Shown here piece by piece: positions 22,480 through 32,902 of a stretch of DNA of 64,000 nucleotides. The notes beneath the pieces were generated by a model, which searched no databases, was not told the origin of the DNA, and was given only the letters and a program-made list of their open reading frames with translations. The DNA lies in contig JTDE01000438.1 in the NCBI GenBank assembly GCA_014338405.1, positions 113,625 through 177,624 on the forward strand, in the 5' to 3' direction. Made by a program: the position numbers and the translations under genes. The stretch's first letter is position 1. Each line of letters starts with the position of its first letter. Origin of the DNA: Paragonimus skrjabini miyazakii (lineage: Eukaryota > Platyhelminthes > Trematoda > Plagiorchiida > Troglotrematidae).

Positions 22480-23134
22480 TTCTTCGCTGTGTCGGAAGTT
22501 TTGGTGGTACCAACACCACCTTCATGGATTGCGGGAGTTAGATCGTGCAGATCGTGAACGGTTTCTGGGTGGATGCTTTCTCAGCTCATTGATCTGCATG
22601 GCCATACTGTCCATACGATGGCACATCTTCTCTATCAAAAGTTTTAGACCGTCATCAGTACTTGAGACTGGAACAGAGGACGTGGGGACAGCTGTGGTTG
22701 CGGCGCACGTCGGTTGTGAGGGGAAGGTTTCTGATATCTTGTCCACAAGAGCTGCTAATTTGTCAACTGAGCAATCCTCATCCATGGCAGCCAAAATATG
22801 TTGCAACGCAGACAGCAGCTTTTCCGCCCACAACTGCTTCAGGATGACGTCATCGAGCTTTCGCGAGCCTACAAGGGCTCTCATATAACGTAACAACTGG
22901 GCTGGAGACCGGTCTCCTAGCTCGACTGAGTTGAACAAGTCATGCAGTAGTTTAGCTTCTGACCGCCCAGTGCGTTTTATGATGGCGTCTTTTAGAATGG
23001 TATAGGGGAAATCGGACGGGACTGATTCCAACAGGTTTTCCACTTCTACAGCGATATCAAAGGGACGAGATTGCACCACGTATGAGAATTTTATTTTCTC
23101 TGATGTTATCCGCCTGGTGGAAAAGACAGCCTCA
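22480..23134 (-). pseudogene. Inverted gag (capsid and broken zinc knuckle)
   Basis: The minus-strand frame of 22522-23163 reads EAVFSTRRITSEKIKFSYVV from the inverted repeat inward, then the capsid-like helices (AVEVENLLESVP, LKDAIIKRTGRSEAKLL, LGDRSPAQLLRYM, KQLWAEKLL) and a basic tail RNRSRSARSNSRNP. A TGA at 22522-22524 ends it. Just past the stop is CWYHQNF, the beginning of the CWYH-type zinc knuckle of these elements. Its second half (AKKCTQPC) lies in another frame, so small indels broke it. The first dozen codons of the ORF are antisense of the integrase side, not gag. Confidence 0.88.
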
Positions 23135-23142
23135 ACCTGGTG
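23111..23142 (-). repeat. 32-bp inverted repeat at right edge of inversion
   Basis: Reverse complement of 20828-20859 with two differences. To its left is antisense gag that continues the reading of gag; to its right is integrase-side sequence in plus orientation. Confidence 0.9.
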
Positions 23143-24086
23143 ACATTCTGTGCGACACTTCAACGGGTAAACCTAGACCTATTGTCCCACTTTCATATCG
23201 TCGCACTGTTTTTAATCATTTCCACCGTTTATCTCGCCCCGGAAAACGCGGCACATTGAAGCTGACTGCACAGCGCTTTGTATGGCCCTCTATGAACAAA
23301 GACGTTCGCCTTTGGTCACTACAGTGTACGGAGTGCCAAAGAAGTAAAATGCACAGGCATACGATTACCACACCTGGCAAATCCTCCCAGCCAGACGCCC
23401 GTTTTTCCCATGTACACCTTGACATCGTTGGCCCTCTACCACCCTCCAAGGATTGTAGGTATATATTAACCGCAATCGACCGTTTCATCCGTTGGCCATT
23501 GGCTGTGTCTATTAGAGATGTTTCGGCGGAGACAGTCGCAAAAACTTTCTTAGAACATTGGATCGCTAATTTTGGTGTGCCATTTACAATCACTACGGAT
23601 CGAGGCACCCAGTTCCAATCCTCCCCTTTTCGCAACTTCGTGGGTTTTCTGGGTTGTTCGCACATTAAAACGACAGCGTACCATCCTTGTGATAACGGTT
23701 TGGTCGAACGTTTTCACCGACAACCAAAAGCTTCGATACTCGCGCAGTCGGACGCAACGAAGTGGAGCGTACGTCTACCACTCATTCTCCTTGGAATCCG
23801 GTCTACCGTTAAAGAGGACATTGACTGTACTACCTCTGAATTAATTTACGGTACCAACTTGCGCCTCCAAGGAGAATTGATCCAACCCTCAACTCACTCA
23901 GACCCAGGTACGGATTACATTTCACGTTTACGACAGCACATGTCCGACCTTCGTTTCATGCCGACCCGTCATCACTGGCGCCAAGAGCATAAATCCCCAG
24001 ATTTGTTCACATGTAAATTTGTGTTCATGTGCCAAGACGCCGCTAGGAAACCATTACAACCACGATATCTCGGTCCTTCAAGGTAG
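23138..24086 (+). pseudogene. Integrase, C-terminally truncated by frameshift
   Basis: The ORF opens at 23082, but pol sequence starts at about 23140 (GDILCDTSTGKPRP). Numbered from 23082, the zinc-binding region has His49, then HRLSRPG where the family has HxLSHPG (second His is Arg52), and CTEC at 82-85. The DDE core is Asp114 (HLDIVGPLP), Asp173 (TTDRGTQF) and Glu209 (DNGLVERFHR). The ORF ends at RYLGPSR* (24084-24086). The expected continuation GPFKVVKR can be read in the adjacent frame, so a one-base loss made the stop. The rest runs into the N gap. Integrase would insert the cDNA into chromosomes; here the changed second zinc-ligand His and the truncation argue against activity. Confidence 0.88.
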
Positions 24087-24093
24087 TTAAGCG

Positions 24094-24498
24094 NNNNNNN
24101 NNNNNNNNNNNNNNNNNNNNNNNNNNNNNNNNNNNNNNNNNNNNNNNNNNNNNNNNNNNNNNNNNNNNNNNNNNNNNNNNNNNNNNNNNNNNNNNNNNNN
24201 NNNNNNNNNNNNNNNNNNNNNNNNNNNNNNNNNNNNNNNNNNNNNNNNNNNNNNNNNNNNNNNNNNNNNNNNNNNNNNNNNNNNNNNNNNNNNNNNNNNN
24301 NNNNNNNNNNNNNNNNNNNNNNNNNNNNNNNNNNNNNNNNNNNNNNNNNNNNNNNNNNNNNNNNNNNNNNNNNNNNNNNNNNNNNNNNNNNNNNNNNNNN
24401 NNNNNNNNNNNNNNNNNNNNNNNNNNNNNNNNNNNNNNNNNNNNNNNNNNNNNNNNNNNNNNNNNNNNNNNNNNNNNNNNNNNNNNNNNNNNNNNNNN
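24094..24498. other. Assembly gap (405 N)
   Basis: Hides the end of the integrase, the 3' untranslated part and the first half of the 3' LTR. Confidence 0.99.
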
Positions 24499-24691
24499 GT
24501 AAAATACTACTCACCCACTTCTCGGTTCGCGAGCCTTGCGTTCTCTCTGCGTCCAGTGCCGCTAGTGAACAGATTTTTGGAGAGTTAGAAGTTAACGGAA
24601 TCAACCGTCTATTGCGACAAATTTCCACTTTTATCACCCTTTTGATCTCGTATTCGCACCTGGATTTTGTGTAGTGTTTAGATCCACTACA
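24499..24691 (+). repeat. 3' LTR (3' portion)
   Basis: Direct repeat of 20498-20689 with one difference (GTAGTG here, GTAGTA there), ending in CACTACA. Confidence 0.9.
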
Positions 24692-25543
24692 CGCCTGTGT
24701 TGGCTTGCGACACACTGGACATCTAGCAGAAAGAACGTCTGTAGCCAGTATGAAGAAGTATATCCTAAAGTGGTTGAGGAGCAAGTTAGTCCATCCGCTA
24801 TTGAGTAACACACAGTGCGAACGAAACACCGCTTTACGATGCGAGGTGTACTTATAAACCGTAGGTCAGAACATCAGTAGTACAACATCGCTGATTGTCT
24901 TGAGGAGTGACCGCAACTTGCAAAATATCCAGTTTACCGAATAATCATCGATCAGCTGTGAGCAGCCAACTTGATGTGCGCGAAACCACTGACTGTCAAT
25001 CCTTGGTTATCGTAGGTTTAGCTGCGCGTATCATCGAAGTTTCAGCCCGATTTGTACTTTAAACCATTTCACTCAGGACTTGTTTTTGTTTTCATACTAG
25101 TCGGGAGTTCAAGACTAATGGGCGTGTGTGAAATGGATTCATATCATAATTCGTCTAACTTTTTTCTCTCCTGACATTAAATTCCAGTTTGCATTCACTT
25201 AGGAATTACCGGTGGATTGATCTGTTATTGTAACACATCGTTCTGACCTCCCTTCACCACGTTGTTCACACCTGGAAATTTTATTGATGAAATTTTGAGC
25301 AGTAGTTTCTACGACTTTCGTGTCGTCGCCAACGTTCGAAGTAGAACCTATCGCGGAAACCTGTACAACGTACTACAGCGCGGAAAGAACCCAATAAGTC
25401 GAGTTATAGAACCACGCAGAGAGCCCGACGAATTCACAGTTGTACTCAGTCATCCAGTCGTCCCTGTCTCAATTGAAATAAACTAAATGATTCAGAGATC
25501 AACTGCCAGGGCGGAGTTTTCTAAGTAGTTCATGCCAATATTC
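24692..25543. other. No supported gene; ORF 25262-25486
   Basis: The 74-codon plus-strand ORF (VRSRTYRGNLYNVLQRG) has no recognised family. Nothing else seen. Confidence 0.35.
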
Positions 25544-25740
25544 ATTACTGATAAGTAGCTTGGTATCAGTGCCGTATTTTACCAATTTCATGTGACATCA
25601 AAGCTTGGATGCAAACCTGAGTTCGACTGTTAAACTTTCGGGATCGCGGGAAGCTTTGTAGCTCCGCTGTCAAAGTGCTTTACTCGTTAAATTATGTTGT
25701 TTCTGTCGACGGTTCGACTCTATCCGGAACCAAAATTTTT
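25544..25740 (+). repeat. tRNA-derived repeat family 1, decayed copy
   Basis: Starts with ATTACTGATAAGTAGCTTGG, the reverse complement of the unit's lead sequence. A decayed tRNA-like part follows at 25648-25733 (TTTGTAGCTCCGCTG for the A box, TTTCTGTCGACGGTTCGACTC for the B-box side). The lead and the tRNA part are in opposite orientations, as in the inverted junctions at 12.7 and 63.1 kb. Confidence 0.5.
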
Positions 25741-25904
25741 GCCACTGCATTTCTTTTGGATCAATAACACCGATGTTGGTAACAACACAGCACCACTGTG
25801 AGCAGAAAATAATTGGCTTGTCACTGTCAATCGTACTGTCTTTGCCTCTTGCTGTTACATCTGTTCACGATGCATAGATTATTCCATTTTGGATTAGTAG
25901 TCGT

Positions 25905-25985
25905 GGATTTGGTTAATTTCAATTTGAATATCACCCACAGCTGTCCCATCCCCATAGACGTCGAATGAATTTCCCATAGAAACAA
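25905..25985 (-). repeat. tRNA-derived repeat family 2, short 3' fragment
   Basis: On the minus strand, TCTATGGGGATGGGACAGCT followed by GTGGGTGATATTCAA matches the family's 3' block, with about 10 bp lost in the middle compared with 11109-11155. Confidence 0.45.
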
Positions 25986-26667
25986 CAGCTTACTTGCTTG
26001 GTCAAAAAACATCAATCTTATCAACTTCTGTTTCGGCATCCACTGAGATTTTGCGTTTATTTTCAGGATAAGATTTGTTCACTCTGTCATTACGAAGTGA
26101 AAGCAAGACGGCAAGTAAATAAGTAACCTTATCTGTTCAACGTCAATTACTCAGTTTCTTTTTATCTTGAACAACAAATCATTGTGGGAAATTAGAATGT
26201 AATGCGGCCCTTCGGGTATACACATCATAGTTTTCCACAAAACCTTACCCTTATAAACGCGTTAAATGTTATATCCGGACATACTTATGAACATTTTGTC
26301 CTTGTGTGTGACATCTAATTCTACGCCTATACCGATGGCAACATTGCTCTACATTGTGTTTTGACCGTTTTACTTGATACATCTTTAAGTGTGGCTACTA
26401 AGATTTATGTGACATGTCGGACTGTTAATTTGTTGAAAATGTGTAACGTTTTCTCTATCTAGAATTGTATTCAGAAGATCGTTGCACAAGCGGGCCAAAT
26501 AAATCACGATTATCATTCAAAATTTTGAAAATATCTAGCTGTGATGAGGTAGTTTTACTGTATTTACCCCCTCAACCTTGGATGGACCTTAGTGATATAT
26601 GCCGATTTAAATTTCGAATCAATATGACATCAAAAATGCAACCAATTAACGACTGCTTGTAACTGAA
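25986..26667. other. No supported gene
   Basis: One 65-codon ORF at 26465-26662 without motifs. Confidence 0.4.
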
Positions 26668-27010
26668 CTTCTGTTGTGATCCAAGAGCGTGGATGGCACA
26701 AGGGTTGTCTATTCAGGAAAACAACACGTGTGTTATGCGTTTAAATGGGACATCGAACAAAAACACTTATCTGCGCACGGCACGGGGCTCAGACTGTCAT
26801 GGTTTGTACAGACGTCAATGCTCAGTTCCTTTACGTTCCATCACGTGCCAAGAACCATTTCATGTGATGCTGCACTCTGATGTTCCTTCATGTATTTTTC
26901 CTGCGTCCACTTCTATGTCAAAATATATGCTCTGACCCTACTACTGAATCGCAGCGGTTTGAGTAGCATAGCACGATCGCTTCTCCCCATTACACTACCA
27001 GGGCCGTCAC
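26668..27010. repeat. Dispersed repeat family 3, copy 2
   Basis: Same orientation as 11970-12300. Two overlapping ORFs here (26689-26880, 26693-26935) are not conserved in the other copy and are chance. The minus strand has an A-box-like TGGTAGTGTAATGGGG near 26995 and a poor B box (GCGATTCAGTAG) near 26950. Confidence 0.5.
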
Positions 27011-28198
27011 ACAGGTCAGCTACCACTTTAGCCATAAACTACGTGTAACATTTTACGGTCATGCACGTATTAAAACTGTGGGTCGACATCACCAACAGAT
27101 GTGAGGACATTTTGAGAACGGAAACATAGGAAATATACAAATCCGGGTCGGCAAATGAATAAAGTGAATACCTTTTAAAGGGTGTTCCCTTTTGGGCAGG
27201 GTACATTGTACAGTCTTGAGATCATTCCCTTAAACAGAACTATTACTGATAGGTTATCAGTCTGCGTTTTGACAAACCTTTGATCAGTTTTAGGCTCCGC
27301 ACATTCATAAAAGCAGCAGAATTTCCTGATACTCTCTTTAAAAGAGTTCCTCTGACAGACCGTTCTAGCATTTGGCTTTACAGTAACAGTTCTCAGTCGT
27401 GCCGTGCAGAGGTTCGTGTGTACGTAGTATCCTCTAAAAGGCGACTGTACTGAAAAACGCTACCTTTTCTGGTAGGCAAGTTTTGATTGAGGAGGAACAG
27501 CGTAGTCTAGGAGTCGACGACATAAAAGCATTGATAAACGGCAAGTTCTCTTAGTTCGAAATAAATTTCTAGTAACGGTCTGTGCAATGCATTTTTGTTT
27601 GAATATCATACAGTTTATAGCGCATTTCGTAAGTCTCCTAGTGATTTGCTACTGTTTTTAATGGTATACAACTATGGTTCCTCCGCAAATTGTACTGCGT
27701 CCGATAAGGTAACGGCCTGGATCATGGCAGCATTTTCATACGTACAAAAACTTCAATGTGATCCTCGAAATGTCTCTGTAGTTTTGCTGACCAAATAAGA
27801 CACTTTTTTGCGAAGTGTGACTTTAGTTTGGGTAACGTAGGATCTACTCTCTTCCATCGTACTCATAACCACTCTGTGCTGAAGATTTCACATCGATTTA
27901 TACATAAGACTTTTTTGTTAGTTGTGTGTAATTGGGCGATTTTATTGTGTACATTATGCCAGATTCTGGCGGCTATAGCCCAGAAGTGGTGTTCAGCGAC
28001 AAGAAGGGCATTGGCTTGATTCAAGTTTGATTGCAAGTGATCAGCTCATTTTTCCAAATTTTCAAAACTCTTCCTTGTTCTAAAAGGATTCTATCGTTCA
28101 GTCAACAGTGCTATTTCTCAAATGATTCACATGTCATCATTGCCTTCCGTTACGTTGACAACTTAACAGAATGCTAATAGAACGATAAAATGATCTAT
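27011..28198. other. No supported gene
   Basis: ORFs at 27595-27798 and 27828-28019 (plus) show no motifs. Confidence 0.4.
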
Positions 28199-28199
28199 T

Positions 28200-28257
<58 letters not shown>

Positions 28258-28258
28258 C
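28199..28258 (+). repeat. (CAA)n microsatellite
   Basis: About 19-20 perfect CAA/ACA units, followed at once by about four GCAA units (28259-28273). The minus-strand ORF with a poly-Cys tract across it is an artefact of the repeat. Confidence 0.97.
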
Positions 28259-28273
28259 GCAAGCAAGCAAGCA

Positions 28274-31200
28274 TAGAGCAGCCAATCCAACGTAAGGCAG
28301 TACGTACGCCGTGTGAACAAGGATCTTGTGTACGATTAGTTCTCACGGTCGATGAAATGGCCAGCCCAAATGGTTATCGATCGATCGGCAGACATGCACA
28401 CAACGCGTGTGGAACAGTCGATGACGCATCGCGCGGACGCATCACTTTCTTACTAACTTTTGAGCTAAGACGAAGGTCCTCCTCGTTTATTCTCTTCATG
28501 CACTCTGGATTCTATTTTTGACCTATCACCGAGCGATACAGTTTCTATCGGGCGTACTTCAGGCTACAAACACAGTTACCCGCTTTCTTCAAATCTTCCC
28601 TCTTGGCTACAGTTTTTCTTTGAGTACGAGGTTATGTTTCGAAAAACACGGCAGATTCAGCTGGTTGCGTTGCACCTCATATGACTGATGAGATTCATGG
28701 TAACTCTGTCACCACTTACCAATAAAGGTTTGTTATTCTCTTAAGTTATTCGACTAAAATGTGGTAATGGATGGCGCAACGCATACAAAAACTGGAACGT
28801 TGAGCTTTACTTGCGCTGAATATCAAGATCTTCGGTAGCGGTGCGATGCCTCTGTGTTTTTTTTAGGCGTCTCCTCAAAAACGGGAAGACTTAGTGCTCA
28901 CTTACCGAAAAAACACTGAACTAGCACTTTCATGGAATATGCACTACTTCTGCTTAAATAAGGTGCTCTAATTTGCACCATCTCCGCTCCTTAATGTTGT
29001 AAACTAATCTCCCATGTTCAATTCACTTAATACGCATATCTTACGAACAAGCCTTCCCGGTAGTTGGCTACCTGCGTCTCTTCTGCACAGATAAAACATG
29101 TCGTATAGGAATAAGAAAATCTTTAATGTTTTCCCTACTCCATCAGCAATGTGAGTTGAGCTGATAACGTTTGACTTAATTAATGATTAGCTCGTTTGCT
29201 ACTGTTTGACAGTCACAGAACCACAAGTGACTCACACCAATACATTAGTTGGGCACAAAAGCCAAACTCGTCTTCTGGAGATATCAGAAATGTCGTGACT
29301 TTTCTAGTTCTTCTTGTTTGTTTCCTGTTATACACAAGTTACATACACCTGTGAGTTCGGGGTGCAGGAAATTTCGATCAGGGGAGCATTGGACAAGCAG
29401 TGTATCACTGTTCATCAGGATCAGACATACATGATAGGACCCCTCTCATGAGAGGTTACAGGTTCCAACATTCCCTTATGCCTCAACCAGCAGTGACTTT
29501 TTAAATTACTAGTAATGTATTGCCGTGCCGCTCTGACGTACGGTCTACTGGTAGTGAACATTCCTGCCTAGCTGGAACATCAGACTCTGTCAACTAACCG
29601 ACTGTGATCAACGCCGCTTATTTAAGAGATAACCTGAGTAAAACTACAGTCATAAGTGTGGGCTTTGTTCAGATCTAAGACTGTTCTCTCTATAATCCTA
29701 AATCCTTCGAATATCTCCACTGATCCGAACGAAAGTGGTGACGAAAACAAGTATACTTCCTGAGAACACGTAGACGATGTGAAGATGGATACGATTCTCA
29801 AGAATAACCTCCAAATTCTCCAGATTACTATCCTTTGGAGTAGATGAGTGAGGAATTAACGCTGGTAAACAGAATAAATTGTTCGGATTGAAATCTTCCA
29901 TCACTTTCGAACATTGATAAATAAACTGCAACGGTTGTTATTTTCTTACGTGTGATTTGATGCATCACATCAACAAGCCTATGGTGATTTCATTCAAACT
30001 GACGACCTCCACGATAGTTTTTGTCGTGTTTAACTCCGAAAATCTCGTTTTTCTGTTAAGACTCCAAGCCAATAGCAGATTCCGTGAGTCTGCGCGTTTG
30101 AAAATGCACTGCTGAATGCGGTCAGTGTGATTTACTGCCAGATTGTCTGAATTGCGTCACATCTCGTACCGATGGTAGCAAAAGACAAATTGCTGTCGTA
30201 GTTCGTCTGCCGGTTCAGTAGTTTGCTGAAGATTGTATGCTGAACAGTGTGGAAATTTTAGCTGTCCCAATAACTAGACAAATGCTTTAATCTGATTGCA
30301 AGTGGTAGAGCTCACTAAAGGAGTCTTTGAGGCGTACCCGTGATGCACAAGCAAGCTTGTCAGTCTGGTAGCTAGTTTTTAAAACAGCTTAGGTTTGTGT
30401 ACAGCTGCTACCCCACCCGAAGTGAAGCACGGAATGCACTCTTCCGTTTCGCAACAGTGTCAGCCAACCGCTTCCAAAGTGTAACTTGGGAATTTTTGAA
30501 AGTTTTAAACACAGAGCTCCACTAGGTCCTCCCACCAATAACGGAAGAAAACAGATTCCGTGATATTAGCATCTTGTCTACTCTCTTCAGTCACGAACAA
30601 GACAATATTAAGATGTATAGAGCACGTAAATAACAATAAAAATGAAAACGTCATTTCAGAACAAAGCGTAAGCAATTGATAACCCATTCCATAAATAATA
30701 GTTCACTCTTATCAATAAAGTTCCGTCAGCCCAGATGAGTCGGCAGGCTAGACATAAGTAACTGATCGAATCCGATGGTACTAGGTCGTCGGTCTAGCGT
30801 GCATAAAGGTGTCAGTATTAGACTCAAACTTCCAACCAAAGTTGACACCAGATGTGAAAAGCACATGAGTATGATCCGCTAAATGGATTCATCAACGTAT
30901 TAACTGATGATACTGACAGACAGAAGAACCATAATCTTAATCGGTTGAGAGGGTTGTTTTATTCAGTTATCAATGCTAATCAGTTTGAGTGATCCAAGAC
31001 AGTACACCTGGCGCTGGAGAGTTCAACCCCATCAGTTCTAGTTACAGCGTATTTTATCCTTGTACTTTCCTCTGATTCTACAATGGACACGTCCAAAATT
31101 TAGATTTACGAACCGGATATAAATGTCATCAATTTCAAAACAGACAAACTTTCTGTGTCAACAGTTTACGCACAAACAAGATTGGATGGAAGGTATTGAA

Positions 31201-31632
31201 TAAGTCGGTAAAACTGAACGATTTGGAACAGCAATTTCGCAAAACCACTCCATACTAGTTGGGTTTGTTAACAGACTGTTTCTTTGGCGTGCCTTGCAAT
31301 GCAAGAAGTAGGATTTCGGTTTACTGGTTTTGTTGTTGTTACTGGTGACTGCACCATCCCCGGAAACTTCTTGGGCACATTATGTAATCATCTACTTGGG
31401 GAAGTGCCTTTTATAAAACTTAAAACGTTTAGTCCCCTTCATCCACTTCGAAAATCAAACCATGAAGAAAACTGTTCGATGGTATGATTTCTTACACACC
31501 CATCGTCTACAAACATGCATTCTGTAATGTAAGACAAACTGAATGAATCATATACTATGGAATGCACGTCTGTGACTGACGATAATGCAAGAGATGATCT
31601 CATCCCAAAGATTTGATTGTTGATTTGTGTTT
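28274..31632. other. No supported gene; weak ORF 29698-29931 (minus)
   Basis: The minus-strand ORF at 29698-29931 ends with a hydrophobic stretch (LHIVYVFSGSILVFVTTFV) and a charged tail, and could be a membrane-protein exon or chance; no splice sites fix it. The remainder has only short ORFs. Confidence 0.3.
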
Positions 31633-32070
31633 TCAAAAGTAGGCATATGTCCAGCCATTCATTGCTGTGGGTATCGATTTTGTCTTTTGAAAATGACCTT
31701 GAACGACCGCAGGTAAACTGTTACTTTGTATAGGAAACAGAACATTTCTGTGAGCTATGCTTATGTGTAAGCTCAGCAAAACTCTCGGTTGTAAACAATA
31801 AAATTCAACCCCACGATACTTGCGAATCAAGCCAGACGATAATTCTCGACTTGCATCAATTGCGCTAGTGACACCTCTGGAAAGTAGGTCCAGGAGGACA
31901 TTCCCTTTGAGACCCACACATACAGCTGCTTTACACTGCCATTTTCTCCGCAGGTTGACAAAACTCTTGGAATACCTGCTTATAAATAGCGTTTTATTTA
32001 ATATTCCATCCTTGTATGCAGCAATTAGTGGAGATCTGCCCAGTGTTGTGAATGTGGTCCCACCAGGCAT
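31633..32070 (-). CDS. Possible ankyrin-repeat protein fragment
   Basis: Minus-strand ORF of 145 codons. Residues 11-39, GRSPLIAAYKDGILNKTLF and on to SFVN, follow the ankyrin pattern GxTPLxxAxxxGxxxxxxxL...VN. Residues 40-72 repeat it as KAAVCVGLKGN followed by LLDLLSRGVTS. After about residue 85 (LIRKYRG) the sequence loses this character, and CAA-GTATCG there could be a splice donor. A helix-turn-helix repeat of this kind normally mediates protein binding, but with only two repeats and no flanking exons the parent gene cannot be named. It may be an exon or an old gene fragment. The plus-strand ORF at 31820-32077 is its shadow. Confidence 0.4.
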   Translation of the reverse strand: MPGGTTFTTLGRSPLIAAYKDGILNKTLFISRYSKSFVNLRRKWQCKAAVCVGLKGNVLLDLLSRGVTSAIDASRELSSGLIRKYRGVEFYCLQPRVLLSLHISIAHRNVLFPIQSNSLPAVVQGHFQKTKSIPTAMNGWTYAYF

Positions 32071-32830
32071 CGTTTAAAGTAATCCGTACAAGTGCGGACG
32101 ATTCCAATTATTCTTACGGCACACCAAACGTTATAGTCACAAATCCTATCGTTACGTGTAGAAAATCTGTGTTCACTTTAAGATATCTTATCAGTTTTAA
32201 GGGGACCCAGGCGAATTTTCGTGGTATTGTTTTATCAGTTTTCAAAGCCGTACAAACCAAGTGGTTTTTATTAACTCAGTGAGGCACAGCGCCTGGGCGG
32301 TTACGTCATGCTGAAGTCCTAGTGCATTGTAATCGCTTACACTAGTATGTCTTCCAAGTGGGGTGAGTCAGTGGAAGGTGACTGTACAGCACCCTAGCTT
32401 GGTTGTATATGCAAAACTAGGGTGTTTACTTTGTGACAATTACATATTTCTTCCCAATCGCGTCAGCATGGTCTTTTTGTTATAGTCCATTGGAGCTCAT
32501 TGACCTAGCTAGGTTAGATGACTTGTGAGTGCAGACTTGAGTACACCGCGTACTTGAAAAGGCTTTGGAATTCAAGATGACCCAGAAGATTTCCCCATTA
32601 CTGTATGAGAGAAACCTTTCAAGTTATCTCAAACTGAGGTCGAGTCAGTTATTAGTGATTACCGGCATAAAAATGTGGTATAATGCAAATAAAGTAGAAA
32701 GGTGATGGGAAACCTAATTTGTCCTATTCCTGTTGTTTGCGAACATCGGACACGTTAAGAGGTAGTCGTGATAAGTACTGTGTAGCGAACGAACTTGTTT
32801 TCGGTGATCCAACAACAGTGCCATACTATC
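32071..32830. other. No supported gene
   Basis: Nothing recognised. Confidence 0.4.
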
Positions 32831-32835
32831 GCACC

Positions 32836-32902
32836 TGGTGGATTCGAATCACTCGGTCAATGTGACGGACGCATTTCGCCCAATCTACCGAGTTAAAGCC
32901 AC
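32836..32902 (-). repeat. tRNA-like relic
   Basis: On the minus strand a B-box-like GTGATTCGAATCC (32850-32838) lies about 40 nt after an A-box-like TCGGTAGATTGGGCG (32892-32878). Stems are imperfect, so this is probably the head of another tRNA-derived repeat rather than a tRNA gene. Confidence 0.35.

Larger units (their letters stand above)
20371..24691 (+). mobile_element. Ty3-type LTR retrotransposon with inverted internal segment
   Basis: Order on the plus strand: 5' LTR (20371/20373-20689), PBS (20694-20706), gag start (20750-20859, plus), then an inverted block (20860-23110) carrying the rest of gag, protease, RT and the beginning of RNase H on the minus strand. The integrase (23138-24086, plus), an N gap and the 3' part of the 3' LTR (24499-24691) follow. 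The 5-bp flanks CGTCT (20366-20370) and CGCCT (24692-24696) differ by one base and may be a target-site duplication. The inversion edges carry a 32-bp inverted repeat. Most of RNase H is missing at the inversion/integrase junction. The element is clearly non-functional. Confidence 0.9.

Noticed and set aside
22662..22888. Plus-strand ORFs across the gag region (22232-22888, 22662-22847)
   Set aside because: Shadows of the inverted gag; the minus strand has the conserved residues.
23972..24829. 285-codon minus-strand ORF
   Set aside because: It runs through 405 N and is antisense to integrase and LTR.
28137..28346. ORF with a long poly-Cys tract
   Set aside because: Product of reading the CAA microsatellite on the minus strand.
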